From Paulinella micropora (taxonomy: Eukaryota; Cercozoa; Imbricatea; Euglyphida): 64,000 nucleotides of DNA. The position numbers were made by a program, and so were the translations under genes. The stretch is taken from positions 425,533-489,532 of the forward strand of contig BJOX01000252.1 of assembly GCA_009731375.1 (NCBI GenBank), in the 5' to 3' direction. Under the pieces are notes generated by a model that was not told the DNA's origin, searched no databases, and saw nothing but the letters and a program-made list of their open reading frames with translations. Numbering within the stretch: position 1 is the stretch's first letter; each line of letters starts with the position of its first letter. Below, piece after piece: positions 1 to 25,944 of this stretch.

Positions 1-202
1 CCTCTGTAATGGAGGTGGGAGCTCGTTCTGCAAGGGGCGCTTTATGGAACGAGCCCTGGCCCCGCCTGGTACTAGGGAGGTCTTGGTATCGCCTGTATCA
101 GTCCCTTCCGTGCAAACATCACGGCTTAGCTGGGCATCGGGTTAATACTTTACCCACAGACTTCCTTGGTTGACGAAATCAGAAGCTCCTTTTTCTGACA
201 TT

Positions 203-227
203 AGTCGATATCTCATCTATCTATCTA

Positions 228-303
<76 letters not shown>

Positions 304-390
304 ATCTACCTATCTACCTATCTACCAACCTACCTCCTACCTACCTACCTACCTGCCTACATACCTACCTACCTACCTAGCTGCCTATCG

Positions 391-437
<47 letters not shown>

Positions 438-443
438 GTTCAG
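203..443. repeat. TCTA/TCTG/CTAC microsatellite with an (AT)n tract
   Basis: Tetranucleotide runs of TCTA and TCTG are followed by CTAC repeats and an (AT)n stretch near 391-435. The preceding 1-202 is unique sequence in which I see no gene, although it could hold an upstream exon of the gene that follows. Confidence 0.9.
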
Positions 444-1148
444 GTAGTGTTGAACTGGTATCGACACGGCTCTATCTTCCTTACTACCTACCTCCTCTAC
501 CCCTACCTACCTACCTACCTACCTGCATGCCTACCTACCTGCCTACTCTATCTGCAGGTGGTTTTGAACTGGTGACACGGCTCTACCTACCTACCTACCT
601 ACCTACCTACCCTACCTACCCTACCTACCTACCTACCTGCCTGCCTACCTGCCTACCTACTCTATCTGCAGGTGTTGAACTGGGCTCTATCTTCCTTACC
701 TACCTACCTACCTACCTACCTACCTACCTACCCTACCTACCTACCTACCTACCTACCCTACCTACCTACCTACCTACCAACCTACCTGCCTGCCTGCCTA
801 CCTACTCTATCTGCAGGTGGTGTTGAACTGGTATCGACACGGCTCTACCTACCTACCTACCTACCTACCTACCCTACCTACCTACCTATTCTATCTGCAG
901 GTGTTGAACTGGTATCGACACGGCTCTACCTACCTACCTACCTACCTGCCTGCCTGCCTACCCATTCTATCTGCAGGTGGTGTTGAACTGGTATCGCCAC
1001 GGCTCTACCTACCTACCTACCCTACCTACCTACCTACCTACCTACCTACCTACCTTCCTACCTACCCACCTACCTACCTACCAACCTACCTACCTACCTA
1101 CCTACCTACCAACCTACCTGCCTGCCTGCCTACCTATTCTATCTGCAG
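444..1148 (+). repeat. Array of six partial copies of an exon separated by CTAC repeats
   Basis: Six copies of the start of the exon at 1149 begin at about 444, 558, 672, 817, 901 and 977. Most are preceded by the same acceptor-like CTATCTGCAG. Each copy holds about 25-35 nt of exon (VLNWYRHGS in the intact copies) and then runs into CTAC repeats, so none has the donor end of the complete exon. This is a minisatellite that has captured the acceptor side of an exon. Confidence 0.8.
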
Positions 1149-15365
<14,217 letters not shown>

Positions 15366-15388
15366 ACAGCTGGCGCCTCGCTCTTTCT

Positions 15389-15475
<87 letters not shown>

Positions 15476-15523
15476 CCTTTCCCTTAAGCGCAGACGAGGG
15501 CGACTAGTCTTCTGTTGTTGCTC

Positions 15524-15577
<54 letters not shown>

Positions 15578-15673
15578 ATCTCTCTCTCTCTCATCTCTCT
15601 CTCATCTCTCTCTCTCTCATCTCTCTCTCATCTCTCTCTCATCTCTCTCTCTCTCTCATCTCTCTCATCTCTC

Positions 15674-15746
<73 letters not shown>

Positions 15747-15810
15747 ACCTTTCCCTTAAGCGCAGACGAGGGCGACTAGTCTTCTGTCGCTTTCGACAAG
15801 CACAACACCG

Positions 15811-15854
<44 letters not shown>

Positions 15855-16355
15855 CCTCCCTCTCTTTCTTTCTCTTTCTCTCTGTCTCTGTTTCTTTCTC
15901 TCTTTCGTTCTCTCTGAAAGCAGTTTTTATGTAATATACATGATTTTATCTCTTTATTTCCTTAGAGTAAATTTTGTTAATAATTCAAAATCGAATAATT
16001 CGCGGACTTTTCAAGCATTGGCGGCGCCTGCCTGTGGTCAGTTTCGGTAGCTCTAAAAAGAATATAAAAACGTCATAAATCTGCTTGCCATGCTTTCTCC
16101 TACCTTTCCTCCTGCTTTCAACGTGTTACAATAGTACGATATTTAATAACCGCTAAGTGTCCTAACGATATGAAGACTGAGGAATACCTAACGAAGTGAC
16201 TCCGTAGCCTCCAGACCAAAGCGGATAACCGACAGACCGGAACGGTAAGTATTGCCATTATATACCGGGTGGGCCGGCATAATCTCTTCTCCTCCCCGAG
16301 CGCGCTCACCCCTATGCGCGCGAGGAGTCGAACTTAAACCGCTGCTGATCAGCCA
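15366..16355. repeat. 3' flank of the left gene: (TC)n with two copies of the gene end, then unique AT-rich DNA
   Basis: (TC)n arrays run to about 15860. Two copies of the end of the coding region (AAGCGCAGACGAGGGCGACTAG) occur at about 15486-15507 and 15759-15780, each with the stop codon. From about 15920 to 16355 it is unique sequence with no gene that I recognise. Confidence 0.8.
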
Positions 16356-16715
16356 TTGGACAATTAATTAGATACTTCCTCCTCAACTACGTCCGTATTG
16401 CTATTTGGTACGCTTGCCTTATTCATTATCGTTTGATTACGGTTAGTAGTATTATTAGTTATTAATACAGTCATTTAGAGTATCTTTTCTGGTACTGGTT
16501 GCACTAGCTTTTTATCATTACCATTATTGCCCATATCAGGCTGTTTCGTGAGTCATTTTCTGTAGGTACATCTTTTGTGTGACGTCGTCAGTTGGACTGG
16601 CGGGAATTGTTCAGTATTGTTAAATTCTTTTACGTGGGAAGCAGTTGGCCGATAGGAGGGGGACGCCCCGAGTTCCGGTCACCGTTTGCAGAAGTCGCGA
16701 GGGTTTCCTCTCAAC
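16356..16715 (+). repeat. Copia-1 5' LTR
   Basis: 360 bp starting TTGGACAATTAATTAGA and ending CTCTCAAC. It matches the 3' copy apart from scattered substitutions and an 11-bp insertion near 16427. The following 16716-16735 (AGCCTGAGGTTATCGAGCC) resembles a primer-binding site of the initiator-Met tRNA type used by copia elements. Confidence 0.88.
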
Positions 16716-17007
16716 AGCCTGAGGTTATCGAGCCTTGGAGCGTGACCTGTGCAACTGATCGCAGAGGAGAACCTTCGTTAAAGGGGTGAGTGATCCACCT
16801 TACGGTGACCACATTACAGGAAAGTGTGTATTTTCAATTGTGTGGCTACAGTTGATCACTGTAGACACTACCCACGCTCTGTTTTGCTGGTATGCAATGC
16901 AAGGGCAAGGTGTGGGACAGGACAGAGAGCAAGACACCGAAGCGTGCAGGGCGCAGGGAGGGTGAGCCTCCTCAAGGATGTGGTGCTTTTGTCAGCTCGG
17001 TGACATG

Positions 17008-17276
17008 GCAAGTTGTGATTCCTTGATTGCCGTGGTAACTGGGGGATTGAGCACCCCTGGCCCACGGGACACAACAAGTTACAAAGCTAAAGTACAAAGC
17101 ACTAGGTCTGTTGTGATTGATTGCCGTGGTAACTGGGGGATTGAGCATCCCTGGCCCACGGGACACAACAAATTACAAAGCCAAAGTACAAAGCAGTAGG
17201 TCTGTTGTGATTGATTGCAGTGGTAACTGGGGGATTGAGCATCCCTGGCGCACGGGACACAACAACCTACATTGCT
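17008..17276 (+). repeat. Tandem repeat of about 98 bp in the Copia-1 leader
   Basis: Nearly three units share TGCCGTGGTAACTGGGGGAT and GGGACACAACAA and are spaced 97-98 nt. They lie in the untranslated leader between the primer-binding site and gag. The rest of 16736-17845 shows no coding frame that I trust. Confidence 0.8.
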
Positions 17277-17845
17277 AAGTTCTTGTCGCATTCGTACTGC
17301 ATAATTGCATCTACTCCTTGTATTGTTGTAGTGACTTTGTGAGGAGTGAGAGAGAGAGAGGTGTGGTGAGGGAGTGAGCTCTGAAGAACCGTGCGTAGGA
17401 CACGAGGGGAGGAGCGAAAGGTGAATGTTTAGGTGGTTGTACCAAAACAACTACAAACCTAGGTAGGTTGAAGAACTGACTTTGCAGATAGAGCTGCTAG
17501 TAGGTGGAAAGCTATCATAGGTGGTGGCTGAGGTAGCCTCAGTGTAGTTCGAGCATTAGAGTCAGTGGTAACACACGTGGTTGAAGAGAGAGAGAGAGAG
17601 AGTAAAGGGTGGTGTGGACAAGCAAAACACTATTCTGTGTAGTGTGTGTGAGTCTACTCATGGCCTCTGTTGCGTTCTCTCTGTGTGGGTGTGTGCGTGG
17701 TTGCTTGCCTGTGTCTGTGCCATCAGAACAGAGTAAGCATAGCGTGACTATATCTCTATTTGGCAAGTAGAGAGCATAGCTGTGTGCTGTGTGTAAGTGT
17801 GTGTGTGTGGAGCGTGTGTCTGTTCGAGACTGACGGTGGTTAGAA

Positions 17846-20630
17846 ATGACTACGAGTAAGACAGACAATAAGATTACGTTCACAGGCAAAGAGGCATGGA
17901 TCCTATTGCATAGGCAGGTAGTGCAAAGCTGTAATGCTAAGGCCCCTAAGGAAGTGCTGCAGGGTGCTGACGCCCACAAACAATATGTACATCGCGAAAA
18001 CGTATTAGGGATACAGCTTAAGGGTAGCGAGGTGCCCCCCTTTACACTAGCTTGGGAAGAGATAGCAGAGTGGAATGATTGGGCTGACTTGGACGAAGAA
18101 GTAGTAAAGGAATACTTCGAGGACAAAGCCAAGGGTTCTACTCGCATGTGGCCTATGCCCAACCCCAAACAGGAAGCTCCAAACCTAGGAAGCGTTAGGG
18201 GTAGAGGAAGACAAGGAAACCCCAGTCAAGCGTTACAAACCGGTTTTTGGCAATCCGAAAGATAAACCAACCACTGAGACTGAAGAGGGAAAGGAGGAGG
18301 AGGAGGAAGATGAAGACCGGCACCCCTCTGACCTCTACTCTAGTGGGTATGCTAGCACTGACAAACCTAGGCTGTCAACTGGCAAGGGCTCAGACTTAGA
18401 GGGCGACAGCAAGAGTGGGGCCTCCCGAGGACAGACGGACCCCTCTAAGGTCAAAACCCCACTAGGGGGTGCTGATCGTGCTGTCGCACTGACACGACAG
18501 GTGATGGCCTATGACGCTAGTGTACTTGCTGAGATGAGCAAGCAAAAGGAGAGGGTGTTCAATATCATCTATGACATGCTCGGGGGTGAAGCGAAGAGCC
18601 TGGTGCGTGACTTAGCTGATCCGGAGAAGCTGACCTTTGGCCAAAACCCTAAAGCACTGTGGGACAGACTGCTAGCCCGGTACAAGAAAGCCGACCCCTC
18701 TGATGTTCAGGACAAGGTGAAGGAACCGAATGACTTCCTCTTTACGAGTAAGCAACAGTACGTCGGTCAGTGTGTAGACTTGAACTCTAGGAGAGACTGG
18801 TTGGCTGATTATGGCCAAGCCCCAACCGATGACCGAATGCAGCAAATAGTGAAGGATGCGTTAGTGGGCCCAAAGCAATCTGACTCTAGGATGAAGAAAG
18901 CTTGGCAAGTCTGGGTTGAAATGGCTGAACTGAACCGAAAGCAGTTCAAGTGGGACTTTGCCTCCTGGTGGAGGTTCGTGCAAGATCGTGCCCTGGAGCT
19001 AGACAAGAAGTTTGACCGGGCCAAAGTGACTAGTTCCGCAGAGAAAGGTTTGGCAGCTCGTAAGGCCGGAAAAGGGAAACCCAAGGACGAGTGCTGGCTC
19101 TTCAGCAAGGAAGGCAAATGCACTCGTGGGGCCTCCTGCCGCTACCTCCATGTTGGAGGGAAGGTGAGAGGGGTGTGTTTCTTGTGGGACAAACAGGGGG
19201 AGTGTAGATGGGCCGACAAATGTAGGTTTGAGCATGACCCCACTAAAGCCAAGGAGACCGCTACCAAACCGGCAGACACCCCCAAGGGGGAGAAAGGCAA
19301 GAAGAGTGAGAAGAGCAAGGGGCCAAAGTGCTTTAACTGCTTTGAAAAGGGGCACATCGCCGGGAAGTGCAGCAAGAAGTGCCGGTTGTGCGGGGGCAAG
19401 CACAAGTTGAGCAAGTGCCCGGACAAAAGCCGAAAGGAGCAGGGCGAGGCAGCAAAAGGCTCAAAAGGGGGGAGTGATAGTGATGACTCCGAGGATGAGG
19501 AGCCGGGCGTGGCCTTAGCTCAGATGGTAAAGTTCCTAACCGGCAAGTCGAAAGACAAAGCCCTCATGGCTAAACCCAGGGGTGCCAACCTTCCCGAGCC
19601 GTTCATGCCATCGGAGGACGAGAACAGTCTTGAGATCTTGCTTGCGGATGATGCCGACATAGATAAGATGAACGAGGGGCGATGCCATGGAGTAGCGGAA
19701 GGAAAGCGCCGGTGCATAGCCCGGTTGAAGGACCTTGAGTCTCCCTTCAACAGCCTTATGATTAAGACAGCCACCCTCATCGACAGCGACTATTGCGTTG
19801 AGCATCAGTACCAGCGAGCTAAGCAAGAGAGAGAGAATGCCTTGCGCCGGTGGGCAGCCGACATAGCACGAAGGGATCATCTGGCTCTAATGTGCGAGAT
19901 GGGAGAATGGGGGTTGGAAGCCCAAATCAAAAGTGGGAGTCATCCCCTAATGGTTGAGGCCATAGTGAGACACGAAGCCGCGAAGCGGGGTATCCCGTGG
20001 AACCGGTCCCTCTTGCCCATCATCCACTATGCAAAGCCCCGTGAACCCGGACAGTTCACCGAATGGGTCATTAGCCGACAACCGGTAACATGGGAGGCGT
20101 CGGGTGTACCCTCATGGCGGAAGGTGTACCGCCAACATGAACCTCAGGCCGGTGCCCAAGCGAAGCATATGTACTTCAGAGGTGGGGTATCCCCCTCTCG
20201 TGGGGGAGTTGTGCCTCCGCCCGTAGCATCGGTGCCGGTACGCGCCCAAGAGGTGAAGGGTACTCCCCTCCGTCCGGTAGCACCCAACCCCCGTGGAGAG
20301 AGTAAGGGTAGACCTAGGGGGGCAAGCGGGCCGTCCGCGGTACCTGCCCCGAAGGTTGAGATTGGTTCAAAGGCCGAGCCGGCTGAGGCTGGTAGTGGTA
20401 TCATGAGCCAAAACCTGAAATCTTTACTTAAAGCAAAAAGGGAAAAGGTACATGGGGTGAAGGTGAGGCCTGGCCCGGAGGCCTACCAACCCGATGGTCT
20501 GGCGGACGTGGAAGATGAGCCCCCGGAGATGCAGCCCGATGCCGATCCTTCCTCGGAATCCGACGGGGAGGGGGAGCGTGAAGGTGAAGAGTCCCCGGCT
20601 AGAGATGGGACGTGGGTAGAGCTCCGATAA
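17846..20630 (+). pseudogene. Copia-1 gag with two CCCH zinc fingers and zinc knuckles
   Basis: Gag starts at ATG 17846 (MTTSKTDNKITFTGKEAW). The frame shifts near 18195 into a long frame ending at 20630. Mid-region sequence is a UBN2-like capsid part. Then come two CCCH fingers (CWLFSKEGKCTRGASCRYLH and CFLWDKQGECRWADKCRFEH), a CCHC knuckle CFNCFEKGHIAGKC and a second Cys/His module CRLCGGKHKLSKC. After these come a ~170-residue segment of unknown role and a Pro-rich acidic tail. CCCH fingers are uncommon in copia Gag and could add RNA binding. One frameshift makes it a probable pseudogene unless recoding occurs. Confidence 0.82.
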
Positions 20631-23209
20631 GAGAGCCGTCCCCCATAGGCCCCGACCCTAGTGCTGATGCAGACCCAGGTAGTGGGGATGCTACCGCCAG
20701 GACCGATAGCAATAGGCGTAGGTCAGTGGGCGCTCGTGCGTTTGGCTTCCTTGAGACGGTCCGAGCGTCCGTGAGTGGGATGCCCTGGTTTGCGTCCCAT
20801 GCTAAGACGGTACCCCCTGCAGACCGAAAGGTGACTTCCCTGTTACCCCCTACTACTAGTACCGGTCCATCTACGGCCCCCTCAACCTTAGCTGAGCCTG
20901 ATAGTCCTACCCGACTAGGTACCGGAGAGCGAGAGAGTCGACTCCGAGCCGTGGCAGAGCAGCAAGAGTAGATGCGCCGGTTGCATCGTCCGGCGTTGAG
21001 CGGTGAGGAAGAGAAAGATGAAGCTGACTTCCGGAACCGGTGGGGAGAGTGGAGGCTGTTGTACGACTGGGCGCAGGGGAGTGAGTATCCCATGAACAAG
21101 CCTAGGTGGCCGAGACATTGGGCCGTAGCAGGAGCAGCAGCAACCTTGTACAGCCGTTCAGAGTCCGAGAAAGGGTGGTCGGCGGTGAGCGTACTAGAGA
21201 AGGAATACGCAAGTTTGCCGGAAGCCGAGGGAGAAGCTGACCCGGTTGACGACCTAGTTCGTTTCATGACCGAACGCGGATGGATGGCTAAGGGTATTCG
21301 GCTAGCAGAACAGGCCCTCCTAGGACGGAGTGCGGACAAAGACCCCATGTTCGATTCGGGAGCTACGTTGCACTTTGTGCCGGCCGGAGCTGAACAACGC
21401 CTGTTCAACATTCAGCGAGGGATGCAACGGGTAGATACGGTCAACGGGGAGACCACCGTGACTAAGAAGGGCTCACTAGACATGACGACCGTGAACGGAA
21501 AGGGGGAAAAGAACAGGTTACATCTAGGTAGTGTGTGGTTTAGCCCCAACATAGATGAAACCTTAGTCTCCGGTCCTCAGTTAGCCAAGAATGGTTACAG
21601 TGTAGTCCTCCACAAGAAGGGAGAGGGATACATCACTAAGGCCCGGATACCGGACATTTCCCCAGAGCTTAAGGCCGGGGTCCTTTACCTAGACGACAAG
21701 GACAAGGTGTGGCGTTTTGTGACGTCCACAAACCAAGAGCTGGCGGCAGATAAGATTGAGGCTAGAGCTTTCTTTGGAAAGGAGATGGCTAAGGTCATGG
21801 AGTTGTCTAGTGAACAACTTCACCCAGAAGTTCGGAGGTTCGACAAGTCCGGGTGCCTACGCAAGCCCCTCTATGGTGGGTTTTGGTACGGCATGGTGGG
21901 AATTGAGGCTAACACCGGGTATGCGTTTGGCCTCCTTCTAAAGGATGGCACCGCGACACCACAAGTGCGCTTCATGCGGGAATGCATGAACTTCATTGAG
22001 ACACAAAGCGGCAAGAAGGTGAAGGAAGTCCGGGTAGACGGTGAGCATATCTCAGCTGACTTCAAGGAGCTAGTCCGGGACAAGGGAGTGAGGAAGAGGA
22101 TCAACACCCTCAATGAACACAACAAGAGCGCCTATGCCGAAGTGTCCCAACGTGACTTTTGGCGCAAAGCGCGTCATAACCTGGTTAGGGCTCAGCTACC
22201 CTATGAGCTCTTGGGATACTCGTGGCAACACGCTATCCTCTTACACAACCTTTCCCCGAAACGATCCGGTGGTGAGGTCCGGATGTTTGAGCTGATGCCC
22301 CGTGCAAGGAAGGTAAATTGGATAGCTTACCTTCATCCTTTTGGGTGTCTATGCCACATGGTCATCGAGGGCAGGTTAGGACACGACGAGAGCCGGACGC
22401 ACATGGCCGCCTGGTTAGGGCTGAGTTTGGAGTACTCCGCACACCTGATCCTGTGTGAAGGTAGGGTGTTCCCATGGCGAAACGTCAAGAACTTTGACGA
22501 CAATCAGCCGGCCTGGCCCCTGTTGCAACCCCTCTGGGAGAAGAAGGGACTGAGCTTGGAACCGTTNNNNNNNNNNAAACCGTTCAAGGGAGACCTGTTA
22601 GTGGAAGACGCCGACCTTGAGCAGCTGTTTGTCCCAAAGCCCAGGGTGGGAGGGACCGACCCCGGGGGAGGCAAGAAGACCCCGGATCAGGGGGAGCTTG
22701 ACAGCTCTGATTCCGACGGCGAAGTGGAGGAAGCGACCTCTGAACAGGAAGCCGTGAAAGCCGAGAAAGAGGCTCCCGAGCCCGACCCGGAAACAATAGG
22801 GGAGTTGAAGGGAAGGTGGGTGGAGACCCCAGCCACTCAGTGGGGCTGGGCTTGGGCCAAGAAGACCTATGGGGTGGGTTTTCGGGACAAGGTTCGACGA
22901 GGTCAGGTGCAAGACGTGAGTGAACCCATATGGGTTAAGAAGCAGAAGAAGAACGGACCAGCCTATTGGGTAAAGTTTGAGGATGACGACTCCCCAGACC
23001 GTATGTTGGACTCGGAGATCGTCAAGTACCTTGCTGACGGTCCGGAGACCGCACATGCCGCCACGTTCACTAGGCCGGTGAGTGAGAAGAAAGCTGATGA
23101 GCTAGGGTACTGGGCACGACGCCCGAGCCGAGGAGATGGCTACGCTCTGGGAGAAAGGTTGCTTCCGGAGAGTCCGAGCCGACTTAGCAGACAAGAAAGG
23201 CATTTGTGA
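20631..23209 (+). pseudogene. Copia-1 protease-integrase (pol 5' part)
   Basis: A frame -1 to gag overlaps the gag end, meets an in-frame TAG at 20969-20971 (CAAGAG TAG ATG) and continues from ATG 20972 to 23209. The protease has the catalytic FDSGAT. The integrase core is recognisable from FDKSG (first Asp), VRVDGEHI (second Asp, in place of the usual DNG) and AYAEVSQRDFWRKAR (Glu). The usual HHCC zinc-binding module between protease and core is not visible. Ten N interrupt the frame at 22567. A frameshift near 23130 separates it from the RT. Confidence 0.82.
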
Positions 23210-24565
23210 AGGGCGGTTCGTTGATGCCACCAAAGAGGCAGGGGGAGAGATCCTGAAGTTCAAAAGCCGATGGACGGCCAAGGGGTTTTCCATGATACAG
23301 GGATGGCATTTTGGGAAACGGGACTTCCCAACCCCGTGTGCCCTTACCATCTTAATGCTTTTCGCCCTAACAGTGTTCTTTGGCTTAGTCTTGTCAAAGT
23401 GGGACGTTGGCACCGCATACATGTACACAGAGGCGTCTGCAGCTGAGCAGGGGTATTGCCCCAGTTACATCGTACCACCGTTTGGTTTAGAAGAGTCGGG
23501 GTATGTGTGGGAAATGCTTAAAGCCCTCGATGGCAGACCGGACGCGGGCCGCAAATGGTGGCGGTACAAGCTAGTCCCGTTTTTAGAAAGTTTAGGCTTT
23601 ACGGCTCATGTCGCTTTTCCTTGTTTCTTTTGGCGTTGGCTACCCGGTAAGGATAAGCCTGACTTTGCTTTCGTACACGTCGACGACATAATGGGAGCGT
23701 TCAGTAGCAAGGAGGTGGAAGCAGAGTTCTTAGCCGCCGGTAAGAAGGCCTTTAGGGTCTTTAAGCAAGAGGCTCCGACCGGGGTGGTAGGCCTGAACAT
23801 AGAAGACAAGGAAGACTGTCGACTAGGCCGTACGATCAAGATCTCCCAGGAAGATTTCATCAAAGAGGCAGTTGAGAAGTTCCAGTGCACCGGTTTAGCT
23901 ACAGCCGATTCGCCGTGGTTGATGCCGGGGGTACGAGCCGGGAAGCAATCAGTGCTAGAGCAGTTCTCGCTGCAGTACATCGTAGGTGTCCTCTTATGGA
24001 CGCGCATCACTCGGCACGAGGTTTTGGGCCCATTAGGGGAAGTGGCCACCCATGCCTCCAAGCCTGAGTTGTTCAATTATCAGCAAGCCGAACAGGTCGT
24101 ACGGTACCTTAATGGTACCCGATCTAAAGGCATTCGCTTCACCAAGGCGAATGGCACCCGCTTGATGTCCTGGGCGGACTCAAGTTGGAAGGGTACAGCC
24201 GAAGATCGCCGTGCCCGCCTAGCGGGGTTTCATTTCTTTCTTGGTGGCTCGGTGCTACCATTCTGCCTTAAGCGGAACGTGTCTGTGGCCCTGCCCAGTG
24301 ATGCGACCCTGAGAGCGCGAGCGGAGGCAAAGGCGAGTGCGACACAGGACGAGCTGGTGGCGACCGCGACCGGGTGCGGCGAGCTGGAGAAGGTGGCGGA
24401 TGGCAAGTGTCTGGTGCCGGCCGCGCCGGAGGCGTCCTCCTGCGAGGCGGAAGTCTACGCGATGGTGGAGGCATACCACGGCCAGGATAAAATATCTAAC
24501 TTTGTGCAGGGCATCGCTGGGGGACGGTTCGCAGACGCGCTTGGGCCGTACGGTTGGGGGCAGCC
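23136..24565 (+). pseudogene. Copia-1 reverse transcriptase and N-terminal RNase H
   Basis: The RT follows the copia pattern: ATLWEKGCFRR start, KSRWTAKGF (the usual KARLVAKGF), KWDVGTAYMY (motif A Asp), PDAGRKWW (usual QAPRxW) and FVHVDDIMGAF (motif C, HVDD instead of YVDD). RNase H begins with LMSWADSSWKG and SSCEAEVYAMVEA, giving two active-site acids. Colinearity holds to about GWGQPP near 24565. The rest of RNase H is found reversed in the next segment. Confidence 0.85.
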
Positions 24566-24776
24566 CCCTCGGCTCCCCACGCGACGGCTTGGTGTTGACG
24601 TCGGCCACATTGTCCGCTGACGCCACCTTCTCGTTGACGACTAGACCCGCGTCCACCTTCTGGTTGACGATGGCGCAGCGCAGATCCACGTGCCCGAGCT
24701 TCCTAGAAAACACGTTTGTATCTGCGAGGTCCAGGGCGCCTTGGTTGTCGCCGTACAGGATGGCGAGCGACTAGCT
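24560..24776 (-). pseudogene. Inverted C-terminal part of Copia-1 RNase H
   Basis: Read on the minus strand, this segment gives ILYGDNQGALDLADTNVFS, KLGHVDLRCAIVNQKVDAGL and SADNVADVNTKP. These are the standard copia RNase H end motifs (DNxxAixLa, KHIDxR, DxxADxxTK). It lies within an element whose other genes all read on the plus strand. A local inversion of about 200 bp is the simplest reading. Confidence 0.85.
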
Positions 24777-24784
24777 TCGTCTGC

Positions 24785-25185
24785 GGCGGGGTGGCGCGCG
24801 CGCGCGCGCAGTGGGACTTCCTTCAACGTTGGGACTTTCAACCCGTGGACTCTGGATAGGACTCTGGATAGGGTAGGACTCTGGATAGAGTGGATGGATT
24901 GGTACCCGATTGCAAGGGGATAGATTTTAGTAATTAGGCGACTAGATTGCCGAACTCCACAAGCTGTGGAGACGTAGGCTAGCGCCTCTGCTTGCATTGT
25001 TAGTCATATATATCGTGCACAGTTGTGCTGATTGCGCTTTAGTTAACAGTGTAGCTATATTGCCGAACTCCACAGGAGACGCAGGGTAGCTCACTTTGCA
25101 CTTGGCTTATTTGCGTAACCTAGTTATTAGTTGCGCGTTGCATTGTGGACACTGACTCGTAAGGGAGTCTAATTAAGGGGGAGCA
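24785..25185 (+). repeat. Copia-1 3' noncoding region
   Basis: It holds a (GC)n-like run near 24799, three tandem GACTCTGGATAG units at about 24848-24892, and two copies of ATTGCCGAACTCCACA about 104 bp apart (24950, 25054). No gene is seen. Confidence 0.7.
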
Positions 25186-25534
25186 TTGGACAATTAATTA
25201 GACCCTTCCTTTTCAACTACGTCCGTATTGCTATTTGGTACGTTTGCCTTATTCATTACGGTTAGTAGTATTATTAGTTATTAATACAGTCATTTAGAGT
25301 ACCTTTTCTGGTACTGGTGGCACTAGCCTTTTACCATTACCATTATTGCCCATATCAGGCCGTTTCGTGGGTCATTTTCTGGAGGTACATCTTTTGTGTG
25401 ACGTCGTCAGTTGGTCTGGCGGGAATTGTTCAGTATTGTTAAATTCTTTTACGTGGGAAGCAGTTGGCCGGTAGGAGGGGGACGCCCCGAGTTCCGGTCA
25501 CCGTTTGCAGAAGTAGCGAGGGTTTCCTCCCAAC
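25186..25534 (+). repeat. Copia-1 3' LTR
   Basis: 349-bp direct copy of the LTR at 16356. It is preceded by a polypurine tract AAGGGGGAG at 25175-25183, as expected for plus-strand priming. Confidence 0.88.
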
Positions 25535-25589
25535 GCTAACCTCGGGATAGAATGCAAATACTAACCTGAGTGAGTGACGGTCGTCGCCG

Positions 25590-25919
25590 CTTAAGAAGTT
25601 GAACAGAATAGAAGGTATTAGAAGCAGGTTTAACGTCTCCCAGGCGTCCCCGGTTGACTATCTAACCAGCTCCAAACGTCCTTTAATAGGTTATTCAATC
25701 AATACAGACAAAAGCCCGCCAAACAAACGAAACAATTGATGCAGGTCACTAAGTCATAGTTGAAATGTAGTAAAAGGTATCCATACAGTGCATGTTGGCA
25801 TTGGTGCCACCAATGCCACCCACACAAGTAAATATCCCTTTTTCCATACAATGAAATAATAATATTAACTAACATATATACCGGTTGTATTCATCCCATC
25901 ACCTAATTCACTTCTCAAG
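25590..25919 (-). repeat. Copia-2 3' LTR
   Basis: 330 bp, about 97% identical by eye to the copy at 36075. On the minus strand it starts CTTGAGAAG and ends CTTCTTAAG, a short imperfect inverted repeat. Confidence 0.9.
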
Positions 25920-25944
25920 CTCCCCCTCAGTGATGGCATTAATA

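Larger units (their letters stand above)
16356..25534 (+). mobile_element. Copia-1: decayed Ty1/copia LTR retrotransposon
   Basis: Near-identical direct LTRs lie at 16356-16715 and 25186-25534. Between them on the plus strand come gag, protease, integrase, reverse transcriptase and RNase H, in the order diagnostic of Ty1/copia. Frame breaks occur near 18195, 20628 and 23130, with an in-frame TAG at 20969. A short segment of RNase H is inverted. There is a 10-N gap at 22567-22576. I find no convincing target duplication. Its right end lies 55 bp from the left LTR of Copia-2, a different member of the same lineage. Confidence 0.92.

Noticed and set aside
16270-16345. A possible minus-strand tRNA suggested by AGTTCGACTCC
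   Set aside because: The bases around the TTCGA do not pair as a T stem and no acceptor or anticodon stem could be built.
24255-24713. A separate minus-strand gene of about 150 codons
   Set aside because: Only its first half matches protein motifs (copia RNase H end). The rest is antisense of the plus-strand RNase H, so it is an inverted fragment.
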